A program made the translations under genes and the position numbers. DNA of 64,000 nucleotides. It comes from Bradyrhizobium sp. AUGA SZCCT0176. Lineage in GTDB: Bacteria; Pseudomonadota; Alphaproteobacteria; Rhizobiales; Xanthobacteraceae. Position 1 is the first letter of the stretch. The number at the start of each line of letters is the position of its first letter. This document shows positions 38,725-47,816 of this stretch, one piece after another. A model generated the notes under the pieces. It saw only the letters and a list, made by a program, of their open reading frames with translations. It was not told where the DNA came from and did not search any database. The DNA lies in the NCBI RefSeq assembly GCF_018130145.1, contig NZ_JAFCMB010000005.1, forward strand, positions 310,001 through 374,000. The letters run 5' to 3'.

Positions 38725-40629
38725 GTGAGGGTAGGCAATACCGCGGCCTATGCCGCTTTAGTGGCGCTTCAGTTCACGGCCGTGGAGCTGGCATCGCCGG
38801 ACAAGGCGATCGCCCGCGAGCAGCCAAGCGGCTGCAAGGTCGGTCCGCTGAAAAGCACCAGCGAACTGGATGACCGCGTCGCGGCCTGCACGATCCTGAT
38901 CGATACCAGCCGGTCCCCGGCGAAGCTGGCGCTGGCGCTGTCGTACCGCGCGCAGAGCCTCCTCAACCAGAAGAAATGCGATGCCGGGTTTGCCGACCTG
39001 ATGCGCGCCAAGGACGTCTCGCCCTCCAAAAAGAGCTCCGCTTATTACGATCTGCATTTGTGGATCTCGTACTACTGGCAGCACTGCAAAGGCGATTTCG
39101 ATCGCGGCATCGAGGTGCTGAACGAAGCCGCTGCGATCCTGCCCCGCGATCCCGCGGTCTATAACCAGCGGGCCAACATGTTCAGCGACAAGGGTGATCA
39201 CGCGGCGGCGCTTGCCGACATCAACAGATCGATCGCCCTGATCAACAACGATCCCTATCGCGCCTCGGCCTACAACAACCGGGCGCTGATCCTGAAGACG
39301 ATGGGGGAGTATGAAAAGGCGGCCGCCGATTTCGGCGTTGCGATCAAGCTCGCGCCCAAGAACGCCAAATACTATGCCAACCGCGGCGACGCCTGGCGTC
39401 GCACCGGAAACCTCGAGCGTGCGTTGCAGGACCAGGACCGCGCCATCGAGCTTTACGCCGGCGGTCCCGGCATCGCCCTTGGCCTGACGCTGCGCGGCGA
39501 GACGCTGCGTTACATGGGCGAATACGACCGGGCGCTTTCCGACTTCAACCAGGCTGTCCGGATCGAACCGGACTTCGCGCCGGCGCTCACCGGCCGCGGA
39601 CTGACGTTCGAACGCACCGGCGATCTCGAGCGCGCAAAATCCGAGTTCCGCAACGCGCTGTCGATCAGCGAGAATTCCGGCCGGGGCGACCTGTCTAAAT
39701 CCGCGCGTGAAACGGCCGAGGCGCGTCTTGCGGCGCTTTCCTCTGGTGTGCCGCAGCCGACCATCCTTCCGGCCCCCGCCAGGGCGGCCTCGACGAATTC
39801 GGTGCCGACTCCGGCCGTTGCGATACCCGTCGTGGCACCCGCAGCAGTCAAGGCGACTGCGGCAAAACAGGGCCGCCGGGCCGCATTGATCATTGGCAAT
39901 TCCGCCTACAAATCGGTTGCGGCGCTCGAGAATCCGCGCCGTGACGCCGAAAAAATCGCGGGCACATTGCGCGCGATCGGCTTCGACAGCGTCACGGTCG
40001 CGATCGACGTGACGCGCGAGAAAATGACCGAGGCGTTGCGCACGTTTGCGGCGGCCGCGGACAAGTCCGACTGGGCGATGGTCTATTATGCCGGCCACGG
40101 AATCGAGGTGAATGGCGTCAATTACCTGATACCGGTCGATGCCAAACTGGCATCCGGCCGCGACGCCCTGTTCGAGGCGATGCCGCTGGATCAGGTGATG
40201 GCGGCGATTGATGGCGCGAAGAAGCTCAAGCTCGTGATGCTCGATGCCTGCCGGGACAATCCGTTTGCGAATGCCTCCACGTCAACTCAGGTGCCGGTTG
40301 CCGCCGCGCGGGCGCCGGCTTCGAACGAAGGCGACACGCGCGGCGCGAAGACGCGCTCAGTCGGTCGCGGGCTTGGCGAGGTCAAGGTGCAGGGCGCATC
40401 GCTGGTGGTTTACGCCGCCAAGCATGGCGAGACCGCGCTGGACGGCGAGGGGGATTATTCGCCGTTCGCGGTCGCGGTTGTGCAGCGGATCGCGACGCCA
40501 GGCGTCGAGATCAACAAGCTGTTCCGTCTCGTCCGCGATGACGTGATGGAGGCGACCGCCGGACGCCAGGAGCCTTACACGTATGGTTCGCTGCCCGGAC
40601 GCGAGGACTTTTTCTTCGTGAACCGATAA
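38725..40629 (+). CDS. TPR-caspase (peptidase C14) protein
   Basis: 634 residues from GTG at 38725, chosen for the GAGGGGG just upstream. An N-terminal signal-like segment is followed by TPR repeats (about 85-340; for example AVYNQRANMFSDKGDHAAALADI and RASAYNNRALILKTMGEYEKA). After an Ala/Pro-rich linker comes a caspase p20 domain (about 385-630) with catalytic His458 in YYAGHGIEVNGVNYLIP and Cys509 in MLDACRDNPF. These are prokaryotic metacaspase-like proteases, probably exported. The target is unknown. A second caspase-like protein is at 54868-56100. Confidence 0.92.
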   Translation: MRVGNTAAYAALVALQFTAVELASPDKAIAREQPSGCKVGPLKSTSELDDRVAACTILIDTSRSPAKLALALSYRAQSLLNQKKCDAGFADLMRAKDVSPSKKSSAYYDLHLWISYYWQHCKGDFDRGIEVLNEAAAILPRDPAVYNQRANMFSDKGDHAAALADINRSIALINNDPYRASAYNNRALILKTMGEYEKAAADFGVAIKLAPKNAKYYANRGDAWRRTGNLERALQDQDRAIELYAGGPGIALGLTLRGETLRYMGEYDRALSDFNQAVRIEPDFAPALTGRGLTFERTGDLERAKSEFRNALSISENSGRGDLSKSARETAEARLAALSSGVPQPTILPAPARAASTNSVPTPAVAIPVVAPAAVKATAAKQGRRAALIIGNSAYKSVAALENPRRDAEKIAGTLRAIGFDSVTVAIDVTREKMTEALRTFAAAADKSDWAMVYYAGHGIEVNGVNYLIPVDAKLASGRDALFEAMPLDQVMAAIDGAKKLKLVMLDACRDNPFANASTSTQVPVAAARAPASNEGDTRGAKTRSVGRGLGEVKVQGASLVVYAAKHGETALDGEGDYSPFAVAVVQRIATPGVEINKLFRLVRDDVMEATAGRQEPYTYGSLPGREDFFFVNR

Positions 40630-40633
40630 CGCT

Positions 40634-40960
40634 TCAATCCGCCATCCGCGTCAGCACAGCCTTGAATGTGACGCCGGGCAATTGCAGCGCGGTGCCTTCG
40701 AAGTCGACCATGCTGCCGTTGTCGGCCCCCTTCAGCGTCAGCGTGACCATGTCGGTCCCGAACAGCGGCTTGAAAGCCGGATCGGGGTTGTGACGCTCTG
40801 TGGTGACCTTGGCCTGAATGCCGTCGCCCTTGTCGGTGTAATTGCCGATGAACGCGAAAGCCGAATTGCCGCCCCGAAGCTTGCCGCCGAAGGCGTAAAT
40901 CACCCCGGTGCCGGTTCCATGAACCGTATGAAATTCAACCTTGTATAAGCCGTCCTGCAA
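40634..40960 (-). CDS. GrlR-like regulatory protein
   Basis: 108 residues. The start is TTG at 40960 with GGATGGA upstream; no in-frame ATG is available. DGLYKVEFHTVHGTGTGVIYAFGGKLRGGNSAFAFIG is the GrlR-family opening, and the eight-stranded barrel ends PGVTFKAVLTRMAD. In enteropathogens GrlR inhibits the type III secretion activator GrlA; rhizobial homologues stand alone and their partner is unknown. Tail to tail with the caspase gene, four bases apart. Confidence 0.82.
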   Translation of the reverse strand: MQDGLYKVEFHTVHGTGTGVIYAFGGKLRGGNSAFAFIGNYTDKGDGIQAKVTTERHNPDPAFKPLFGTDMVTLTLKGADNGSMVDFEGTALQLPGVTFKAVLTRMAD

Positions 40961-41134
40961 AATCCATCCCCAAAAGTTGTATAAACTAATTGATGCACCC
41001 TATGGTGCGGGCCTGCGTCGGGCAATGCTGCGCGCCCTAAATCGTTGGGCCATCAACATCACAATTCGATCAGTGGAATTCAGCGGTACGATGGGAAGGA
41101 GCTGGAAGCAGCCTTCGATCGCTGAAGCGACCGA

Positions 41135-42436
41135 TTACCGGTTCGCGGGCGACGGCGCGCTGGCGATCCGGGTCAGCTGTGGCGAAGCCGCCATCTTGAC
41201 CAGCACGTCCTTGACCGGATGCTCGGTCCAGGCCTGCGTGACGTAATCGCGATGCGTGATGCCATTGCGCGTCTGCACGAACACGACGCTGCCGGGGCGC
41301 AGCGGCCCGTCCATGTTCTCGGTGACGGTGATACCCTTGTCGCGCAGCATCTCGATCAGTTCCTGGTCACGGCGCTTGGTGTAGCGGGTGTAGGAGCTGA
41401 CGAAGAAGCCGGAACGGTTGTTCGCGATCCAGCTGGCGAACTTGTCGAGTTCGCCGTAGACGGCGTCGAGCAGGAACACGCCGCGGACGCGGTTGGTCGC
41501 GCCGCCGACGTCGAGGCTCCAGGCGGTCGGCAGGAAACCGCCGCTATAGCCGACGATGACGATCGGCATGTTGGCGAACGCCTGCGCCGATTTCGGGTCG
41601 CCGGTGAGGCGGGCGAGGTGGCTTGCCGACTCGTCCATGAAGCGCTTGAAGCCACCGGGCTGCCAGAACTTGCCGGCGCTGGAATCGGCGGCGTTCACCG
41701 CCAGCTGCGGCGCCAGCAGCACGGCGTTCACACCTGAATCCGAAATCTGCTGCGGCACCAATTGGCGGTCGCGGACATCGCGTTCCAGCGTTGCGCCGTT
41801 GCCGTGGAAGAACACCACGATCACGCCGGGCTTGCGGACGTCGAAGGTCTCGGGGACGTGCACCAGCACGCGGCTGTCATTGTAGGTCTCATCCTGCCAA
41901 TAGACCCGGCCGCCATAGCTGCGATGGCCTTTGCGGTCGCCCTTGGTGATGTTGAGGAACGGCGCCTCGGAGCGCGGATTGGTGCCGAAATAGGGGAAGG
42001 CGGAGGATTTCATGCTGACCAGCGTGGTCAGTTCTTCGCGCTCACTCTGGCGCGGAAGTGTCAGCGTGGGATTGAGCGAGGCGACCCTGACCGGCTCGGC
42101 CCGCACCTTGCGTTGAGACGGGGTTGGGGCCAGCGCAACCTGCTGCACCAGGCTCTCGCTTGGCGTCGGGAAACGGTCGGCGAATTGCGGCTGCGGGAAG
42201 CGGTCTTCAAAACTGTCGCCGGCGGTAGCGTGGGCGTTCGCGGCCAGCATGCCGGCGGGGGGCGCCTTGCCGCATTGAACAAGAACAAAGGACAGCGGTA
42301 CAAAAAGCGAAGCGACCGCGATCCAGTGCCAACGACGAGGATGGGCATGCCGGGGCTGGGCACGACGCTGCGCGACCGGGGAAATCACCCGGTCCGCGCG
42401 CTGACGTATCTGGAATTTCGGATCTGCTCCGACCAT
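41135..42436 (-). CDS. Membrane-anchored alpha/beta hydrolase
   Basis: 433 residues from the ATG at 42436; an in-frame GTG at 42481 would add 15 residues. A basic N-terminus and one hydrophobic segment (WIAVASLFVPLSFVLVQC) suggest a signal anchor. The hydrolase domain (about 165-430) has VFFHGNGATLERDV, nucleophile elbow GYSGGFLPT and a C-terminal His in THRDYV. It resembles esterases of the PHB-depolymerase type, but the substrate is unknown. Divergent from an amino-acid permease. Confidence 0.82.
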   Translation of the reverse strand: MVGADPKFQIRQRADRVISPVAQRRAQPRHAHPRRWHWIAVASLFVPLSFVLVQCGKAPPAGMLAANAHATAGDSFEDRFPQPQFADRFPTPSESLVQQVALAPTPSQRKVRAEPVRVASLNPTLTLPRQSEREELTTLVSMKSSAFPYFGTNPRSEAPFLNITKGDRKGHRSYGGRVYWQDETYNDSRVLVHVPETFDVRKPGVIVVFFHGNGATLERDVRDRQLVPQQISDSGVNAVLLAPQLAVNAADSSAGKFWQPGGFKRFMDESASHLARLTGDPKSAQAFANMPIVIVGYSGGFLPTAWSLDVGGATNRVRGVFLLDAVYGELDKFASWIANNRSGFFVSSYTRYTKRRDQELIEMLRDKGITVTENMDGPLRPGSVVFVQTRNGITHRDYVTQAWTEHPVKDVLVKMAASPQLTRIASAPSPANR

Positions 42437-42766
42437 CCACCCAGTGCCCCAAGAACCACCTGAGAACCACCCAAGATCCACCGTTAACTGGCGTACCTCG
42501 ATCGTGTTTAGGCGACGTTAAGCTTCCGGAGCAAACTCCCCACATCCGGAAGTCCGGAGGAGACCATCCAATCGTGTCCTGATTGTGGGCCCCGCCATCT
42601 TGTTTTCGCAATGTCGGGGTGCACTGCAAAGGCCAAAGAGACTTCCATGGGTATCTAGATACCCAAATTGTTACCTGGTTTAAATCATTGTTAACGCTGC
42701 TTGAATTGGGCGGCTCCAGCCTGCACCATGAGGGTTCAGGCGTGCGGCGCTGAAGGTACGGTCGAA
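42437..42766. promoter_or_regulatory. Divergent control region: 18-bp palindrome and CtrA-type site
   Basis: Contains a perfect 18-bp palindrome TGGGTATCTAGATACCCA (42648-42665). A perfect CtrA-type site follows, TTAA-ATCATTG-TTAA followed by C (42680-42695). A one-mismatch site TTTA-GGCGACG-TTAA lies at 42507-42521. They sit between the divergent hydrolase and permease genes, with the palindrome about 100 bases before the permease ATG. Confidence 0.6.
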
Positions 42767-44140
42767 ATGGCGGCATCAGAAACGGGCAGCGCGGCATGGT
42801 CCGGCCCGCGTCCCGGCGGCGGCTCGACCATTTCGGTCGTGGTAGCGATCTCCATCGTCGTTGCCGACATGGTCGGCGTTGGCGTCTTCACCAGCCTGGG
42901 CTTTCAGGTCAAGGACATCCCTTCCGGCTTCTCGATCCTGTTGCTGTGGACCGTCGGCGGTATCGTCGCGCTGTGCGGGGTGTTTGCCTATAGCGAGCTC
43001 GGGGCGATGTTTCCGCGTTCGAGCGGCGAGTACAACTTTCTCGGCCGCGCCTTTCACCCGGCCTTCGGTTTTGTGGCGGGCTGGGTGTCGGCGACCGTTG
43101 GTTTTGCGGCACCCGTCGCACTCGCCGCGATGGCGTTCGGCGAATACGGCAAATCGGTCTTTCCGGACGCACCACCGCTGGCGCTCGCCATCGGCGTGGT
43201 CTGGCTGGTGTCGCTGGTGCAGCTCACCGGCGTCAGGCACTCCAGCACCTTCCAGTTGATCGCGACCATCCTCAAGGTGCTGCTGATCGTGGCCTTCCTG
43301 GTCGCCGGATTTCTGATGGCGACGCCGCAGCCGTTGTCGTTCGCGCCGTCCGCGTCCGACTTCTCCCACATCGTCAGCGCGCCGTTCGCGATCAGCCTGG
43401 TGTTCGTGATGTATTCGTTCTCGGGCTGGAATGCGGCGACCTACATCATCGGCGAGGTGCACGATCCGGAGCGCAACGTGCCGCGCGCGATGCTGGCGGG
43501 GACGCTGATCGTGCTGGTGCTTTATGTGGCGCTGAACGCGGTGTTCCTGCACTCGGCGCCGATCGACAAGCTGGCGGGCCAGCTCGACGTTGCCCGCGTC
43601 TCCGGCAGTTACATCTTCGGCGAGTTCGGCGGCCGCATCGTCGGCGCGATGATCTGCTTCGGTCTGATCTCCTCGATCAGCGCGATGATGTGGATCGGAC
43701 CGCGGGTGATGATGACCATGGGCGAGGACATTCCGGTGCTGCGCCCGTTCGCGCGCCGGTCGAGCGGCGGCGCGCCGCCCTACGCCATTCTGTTCCAGCT
43801 GACGGTGGCGAGCCTGATGCTGTTCACGCGCAGTTTTGAAGCGGTGCTCGAATTCATCCAGTTCGCATTGTTGTTCTGTTCGTTCTTCACCGTGCTCGGC
43901 GTGATCAAGCTGCGCATCACGGACCCCGACCTGCCGCGGCCCTACCGCGCCTGGGGATACCCGGTTACCCCGGTGGTTTTCCTGCTCGTGACCGGCTTCA
44001 TGATGTACTATCTTTTGACCGAACAACCGCTGCGGGTGTTCCTTGGTGTTTTGATCATGCTTTCAGGACTTCTGATTTACGCCGTTTTCCGCAAGCGGGC
44101 CGACCAAGGCCCGGTGGCCGCGTCTGCGGGCAGCGAATGA
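42767..44140 (+). CDS. APC-family amino-acid permease
   Basis: 457 residues from the ATG at 42767 (an in-frame ATG at 42728 is possible). About twelve membrane helices. The APC signature appears in VVADMVGVGVFTSLGF (helix 1) and SGEYNFLGRAFHPAFGFVAGW, with FSGWNAATYIIGEVHDPERNVPRAM near helix 6. It imports or exchanges an amino acid across the inner membrane; the substrate is not evident. Its stop overlaps the next start by four bases (ATGA). Confidence 0.92.
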   Translation: MAASETGSAAWSGPRPGGGSTISVVVAISIVVADMVGVGVFTSLGFQVKDIPSGFSILLLWTVGGIVALCGVFAYSELGAMFPRSSGEYNFLGRAFHPAFGFVAGWVSATVGFAAPVALAAMAFGEYGKSVFPDAPPLALAIGVVWLVSLVQLTGVRHSSTFQLIATILKVLLIVAFLVAGFLMATPQPLSFAPSASDFSHIVSAPFAISLVFVMYSFSGWNAATYIIGEVHDPERNVPRAMLAGTLIVLVLYVALNAVFLHSAPIDKLAGQLDVARVSGSYIFGEFGGRIVGAMICFGLISSISAMMWIGPRVMMTMGEDIPVLRPFARRSSGGAPPYAILFQLTVASLMLFTRSFEAVLEFIQFALLFCSFFTVLGVIKLRITDPDLPRPYRAWGYPVTPVVFLLVTGFMMYYLLTEQPLRVFLGVLIMLSGLLIYAVFRKRADQGPVAASAGSE

Positions 44141-45405
44141 AGATGCGTGCCTCGTTGAAAATTGCCTCGTTGAAAATTGCCGCGGTGAGAATTGCCTCGT
44201 TGAGAATCGTAGCGCTGGTGGCTGTGATGTTGTTCGTGGTGATGCTGCCCGCGCGCGCCGCCGATCCGGCGACCGCCGACGATACCGCCAGGTTTCTCGC
44301 CGGCATGATGCCCTCGGCCGACTCGCCGCTGATGCCGCTGACCAGGGAGCCGGCCTGGCAGCGCCACGCCAAATTCTTCGACAATGCGTTCGCGCAGCTC
44401 GAGCAGCGGCAATTGTCGAAGATCCGCGCCTGGGCGGACAGCAATCTGGCGGCACCGCGGCCGACCATGTTCTACATGTTCTCGGGGCCGGACTTCCTCT
44501 ATGCCAACGCGTTCTACTCGAAGGCGACGACCTATGTGCTGAGCGCGCTGGAGCCGCCGGGCTCGGTGCCGGATCTGACGAGATTGCCGCGCGGCGGCGT
44601 TGGCGCCGCGCTCTACAGCGTGGAGCGTTCGCTGAGTTCGATCCTGAGCTTCAGCTTCTTCATCACCAAGCAGATGAAGACCGACCTGAGTGCCGGCCAG
44701 ATCAACGGCACCTTGCCAGTCCTCTATGTGTTCCTGGCGCGCTCGGGCAAGACTATCCGCAGCGTCACGCCGGTGGCGCTGGACGACAAGGGCGCGGCGT
44801 ATTTCGGCAACGAGAACCCCGGGCCGAACGCGGTGCGCGGCACGCGCATCGTCTTCGCCGGCAGCGACGGCGCGGAAAAGACGCTGTATTATTTCTCGAC
44901 CGATCTTTCCAATTCCGGCGTCAAGGTCACGGGCTTCCTGAAATTCTGTTCGACGCTGGCGCCCGGCAACAGCCTGATCAAGAGCGCGTCCTATTTGCTG
45001 CACTCCGGCAATTTCACCACGGTGCGTGATTACATCCTCGCCAACAGCGCCACCATCATCCAGGACGATTCCGGCGTTCCGCTTCACTACTACAGCCCGA
45101 AGAAATGGCGCTTCTTTCCGTTCGGCCGTTATGCCGGCCCGATCGACGAGTTCCCGGGACGCTATCAGCAATCCTATGCCGAGCTGTTCAGGCGCGCGCA
45201 GCCGATGGATTTCGGAATCGGCTATCGCTGGCGCACGCATGAATCGAATTTACTGTTGTCGGTCAGGTTGCCCGACGACGGTTCCGGCAGCCAGGAGACG
45301 TCATCGGCCGAGCCGCCACCGCCGCCGCCACCGCGTCCCAGAAAGCCGCGTCCGCCGGCGCCGATCGAACCGCAGCCGAGAGGCGGCTTCTTCTTCTGGC
45401 GCTAG
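44137..45405 (+). CDS. Secreted protein of unknown function, coupled to permease
   Basis: 422 residues starting at ATG 44137, overlapping the permease stop. The signal peptide is built from a repeated ASLKI unit and ends near LPARAAD. The mature part contains PTMFYMFSGPDFLYANAFY, ITKQMKTDL, TLYYFSTDLSNSGV and a Pro-rich tail (PPPPPPPRPRKPRPPAP) closing RGGFFFWR. I recognise it only as an uncharacterised proteobacterial exported protein. Translational coupling implies a shared pathway with the transporter. Confidence 0.82.
   Translation: MKMRASLKIASLKIAAVRIASLRIVALVAVMLFVVMLPARAADPATADDTARFLAGMMPSADSPLMPLTREPAWQRHAKFFDNAFAQLEQRQLSKIRAWADSNLAAPRPTMFYMFSGPDFLYANAFYSKATTYVLSALEPPGSVPDLTRLPRGGVGAALYSVERSLSSILSFSFFITKQMKTDLSAGQINGTLPVLYVFLARSGKTIRSVTPVALDDKGAAYFGNENPGPNAVRGTRIVFAGSDGAEKTLYYFSTDLSNSGVKVTGFLKFCSTLAPGNSLIKSASYLLHSGNFTTVRDYILANSATIIQDDSGVPLHYYSPKKWRFFPFGRYAGPIDEFPGRYQQSYAELFRRAQPMDFGIGYRWRTHESNLLLSVRLPDDGSGSQETSSAEPPPPPPPRPRKPRPPAPIEPQPRGGFFFWR
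44149..44208 (+). repeat. Four 15-bp tandem repeats inside a signal-peptide region
   Basis: Units GCCTCGTTGAAAATT (44149, 44164), GCCGCGGTGAGAATT (44179) and GCCTCGTTGAGAATC (44194), each five codons, encoding ASLKI-ASLKI-AAVRI-ASLRI. The first two are identical. The unit length keeps frame, so copy-number change would lengthen the basic n-region without breaking the gene. Confidence 0.9.
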
Positions 45406-45452
45406 CGCGTTCGGCTTAATTTCAATGCGCCGTGTTCGCCAGCGCGCATCGA

Positions 45453-45749
45453 CTACGGCGCGTTGACGCCGCGCCATCGGCCGTAGCGCCACGGCAGATA
45501 CCATCGCGCACCCGGTGGTTTTGCGAGCGGGACGTTGTCGATGCCGGACGTGCCCCACGGCTGACAGCGTAATATCCGCGCCAGCGTCATCCATCCGCCA
45601 CCCCAAAGACCGAAGCGTTCGATGGCCTCGTCGCCATAGACCGAGCAGGTCGGCAAATGCCGGCAGTTGTAGCCGACCAGCGGTGACAGCGTGTGCCGGT
45701 AAACCCAAATCAGCCCGCGCCCCGCGTTGCGGGGCAGGCGCCGGACCAT
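45453..45749 (-). CDS. yidD: Membrane protein insertion efficiency factor YidD
   Basis: 98 residues from the ATG at 45749. The frame stays open further upstream through a 15-bp direct repeat, but that would add an atypical extension. The core LIWVYRHTLSPLVGYNCRHLPTCSVYGDEAIERFG with Cys pair and ILRCQPWGTSGIDNVP is the YidD family pattern (here GY-NC and CSVYGDEAI). It helps insertion of inner-membrane proteins by YidC. The usual neighbours rnpA/yidC are absent. Confidence 0.93.
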   Translation of the reverse strand: MVRRLPRNAGRGLIWVYRHTLSPLVGYNCRHLPTCSVYGDEAIERFGLWGGGWMTLARILRCQPWGTSGIDNVPLAKPPGARWYLPWRYGRWRGVNAP

Positions 45750-46070
45750 CGTGGCACAATCTATGCGGTGTGATTTTGTGCAATGTGATTTTGTGCACTG
45801 TGATGACGGCATGAATGACTGTTCCATATGGCTTGCCCGAATGATCTCCGTACTCTTGCGGGGTTCCAAGGTAAGGAACTGAACATACGCAGATATTTAC
45901 GCCACAGTTGGAAATTATCCGATGGTTTATGGGCGATGCAGCAAAGGTACTATGGACGCTCGCAAGGCGCACGGTTACCTTTTTGATAACGCTGGTATGA
46001 CAGAATCATGCGGCGTTGAAGTGGGGCCATTGCCGTTGCTCGCCGTTAGGGCTTGGGGGAAGGAACCAAA
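45750..46070. other. Intergenic region with 15-bp direct repeat
   Basis: Two adjacent copies of TGTGATTTTGTGCA(A/C) at 45769-45783 and 45784-45798, with a partial third after them, lie just upstream of yidD. No other gene was recognised up to the ClpP-like gene. Confidence 0.6.
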
Positions 46071-46988
46071 TTGAGGTTTGTGACGTCGGCTAAAATTCGC
46101 GGTTTGGCGCTGCTTGGCGCCACCGCCCTTTGTATCGCATTGCCTGGCGAGATCGCGACGCCGGTCAACTCGGCGCACGCCGGCGTTAGCCTCGAAGAAC
46201 GCAAACTGCCGATGCACTTCAAGTGGGTCGCATGCCAGCCGGACTGCAAGGGCTGGGTCTCCGCCGTCGGCATCGTCACCGCGGACAGTCCCAAAGCATT
46301 CGAAGAGTTCGCGCGCGATCGCCAGCTTGGCGGCGCTACCATCGTGCTCGATTCCAGCGGCGGCTCGGTCAACGATTCCATTGCGCTCGGCCGCAGGTTC
46401 CGTGCCCTCGGCGCGCTCACGACGGTCGGAACCACCGTGCGCACGCAGACGGCGCAGGGCGAACGCGCTCATGTTGTTCCGGAAGCCTATTGCGAGTCGA
46501 TGTGCGTGTTCCTGCTGCTGTCCGGCAAGACGCGTTATGTGTCGCCGGCCTCCCATGTCCGCGTGCATCAGATCTGGATGGGCGATCGCGCCGACGACGC
46601 CAAGGCGGCAAGCTATACCGCGCAGGACCTGATGATCGTGGAGCGCGACATCGGCCGGCTCGCAAAGTTCACCTTCGACATGGGCGGAACCGGCGATCTG
46701 TTGTCGCTCGCGCTGAGCGTGCCGCCGTGGGAAGATCTGCACAAATTGTCGGCGGCCGAATTGCGCCTGACCAATCTGATCACGACGGACGCCCTAACCG
46801 ACGTGCTGCCGCGTGATTCATCGACGCCGGTTGCCGAACTGAAATCCAAGCCGACGCAGGATCGCTTCGTCAGCTCCGCGGTCGAAGAGCAGGCGCCCGT
46901 GCATCCGGCGAAGTCGACCAAGACCGCCGAAGCCGCGGTTCCCACCGGTGGCACCGCCGCGCCGGCGCCGGCTCAGCCGCAGAAGTAA
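46071..46988 (+). CDS. Periplasmic ClpP-like protein
   Basis: 305 residues. The start is TTG at 46071, placed by GAAGGAA six to eight bases upstream; a TTG at 46053 precedes that site. Signal peptide ending near VNSAHAG. The core GATIVLDSSGGSVNDSIALGRRFRALG, then AYCESMCVFLLLSGKTRYV and SPASHVRVHQIW follow the ClpP/crotonase serine-protease pattern seen in exported proteobacterial proteins (Ser after CE, His in VHQIW). The tail is Ala/Pro-rich. The catalytic role is unproven. Confidence 0.82.
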   Translation: MRFVTSAKIRGLALLGATALCIALPGEIATPVNSAHAGVSLEERKLPMHFKWVACQPDCKGWVSAVGIVTADSPKAFEEFARDRQLGGATIVLDSSGGSVNDSIALGRRFRALGALTTVGTTVRTQTAQGERAHVVPEAYCESMCVFLLLSGKTRYVSPASHVRVHQIWMGDRADDAKAASYTAQDLMIVERDIGRLAKFTFDMGGTGDLLSLALSVPPWEDLHKLSAAELRLTNLITTDALTDVLPRDSSTPVAELKSKPTQDRFVSSAVEEQAPVHPAKSTKTAEAAVPTGGTAAPAPAQPQK

Positions 46989-47002
46989 ACCACGCCAACG
47001 GT

Positions 47003-47100
47003 GTCATCATCCGCGAAAGCGGATGATCCAGTACGCCGCGGCGTCGTAGTTGATCGAGAATTCCCGGCGTACTGGATGCCCCGCTTTCGCGGAGCATGAC
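47003..47100. repeat. Inverted-repeat pair (REP/BIME-like)
   Basis: Two 36-base arms (47003-47038 and 47065-47100) are near-reverse copies: GTCATCATCCGCGAAAGCGG... and its complement ending ...GCGGAGCATGAC, each with an internal CCGCGAAAGCGG palindrome. Located after the ClpP-like gene, before a convergent gene; likely a mobile REP-type element that may also terminate transcription. Confidence 0.8.
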
Positions 47101-47139
47101 CGTGGTGTTTTGGGACGGCGGAGGGGCTTACCCCTGCAC

Positions 47140-47583
47140 CTACGCCGGCTGCTTCGCTCTGGCCTCGATCTGGCCGATGGCATCGACCACCGCATCGAAG
47201 GTCAGCATGGTCGAGGCGTGGCGGGCCTTGTAGTCGCGCACCGGCTCCAGCAGCGCGATGTCGGCCCATTTGCCCTGCGGCGGCTGGCCGTTTTCCTTCA
47301 GCATCTTGCGGACGGTCTCGCGCAACTCGCGCAGCTCGCTCGCGGTCGAGCCGATGACATGGCTCGCCATGATCGAGGAGGAGGCCTGTCCGAGGGCGCA
47401 GGCCTTCACGTCATGGGCGAAGTCGGAAACCACCGGCCCGTCCATCTTGAGGTCGATCTTGACGGTGGAACCGCACAGTTTGGAATGGGCGGTGGCGCTG
47501 GCGTCGGGGTCGGGGAGGCGGCCCAGACGGGGGATATTGCCGGCCAACTCGATGATGCGCTTGTTGTAAATGTCGTTCAGCAT
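47140..47583 (-). CDS. NifU/SufU-like iron-sulfur scaffold
   Basis: 147 residues. IscU-type fold with two of the three expected ligand cysteines: KLCGSTVKIDL and HDVKACALGQASSSIMAS. The third IscU cysteine position reads KARHASTML, with Ala where IscU has Cys. This Cys-to-Ala form is, from memory, usual in the alphaproteobacterial branch, so the protein may be a carrier or have another function. Start ATG at 47583. Confidence 0.88.
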   Translation of the reverse strand: MLNDIYNKRIIELAGNIPRLGRLPDPDASATAHSKLCGSTVKIDLKMDGPVVSDFAHDVKACALGQASSSIMASHVIGSTASELRELRETVRKMLKENGQPPQGKWADIALLEPVRDYKARHASTMLTFDAVVDAIGQIEARAKQPA

Positions 47584-47816
47584 GGAGCGAGGTCTCGGGC
47601 CCGTGGGCGGAACCGCCCTTGGCGGCAGGGTTTCACCGTCCTATATATGGACGGTCATGGCGGAAATACAGTCCGGCCATGTTGCCACGGCGGCCTGATT
47701 GGAAGCCAATTCTACCCCGGTGGTGCTAGGTTCAAGGGGACTCAGGCGTCCGGCGGCGAAGCCGCCCCGTCTGCCCGGTGACACTCCGGTCTGAAGACCG
47801 GTCGAACGGAGAAGAC

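Noticed and set aside
45959..45995. Inverted AAAGGTA/TACCTTT around 45940-45985 as terminator
   Set aside because: Arms are short, far apart and the loop is long; not convincing.
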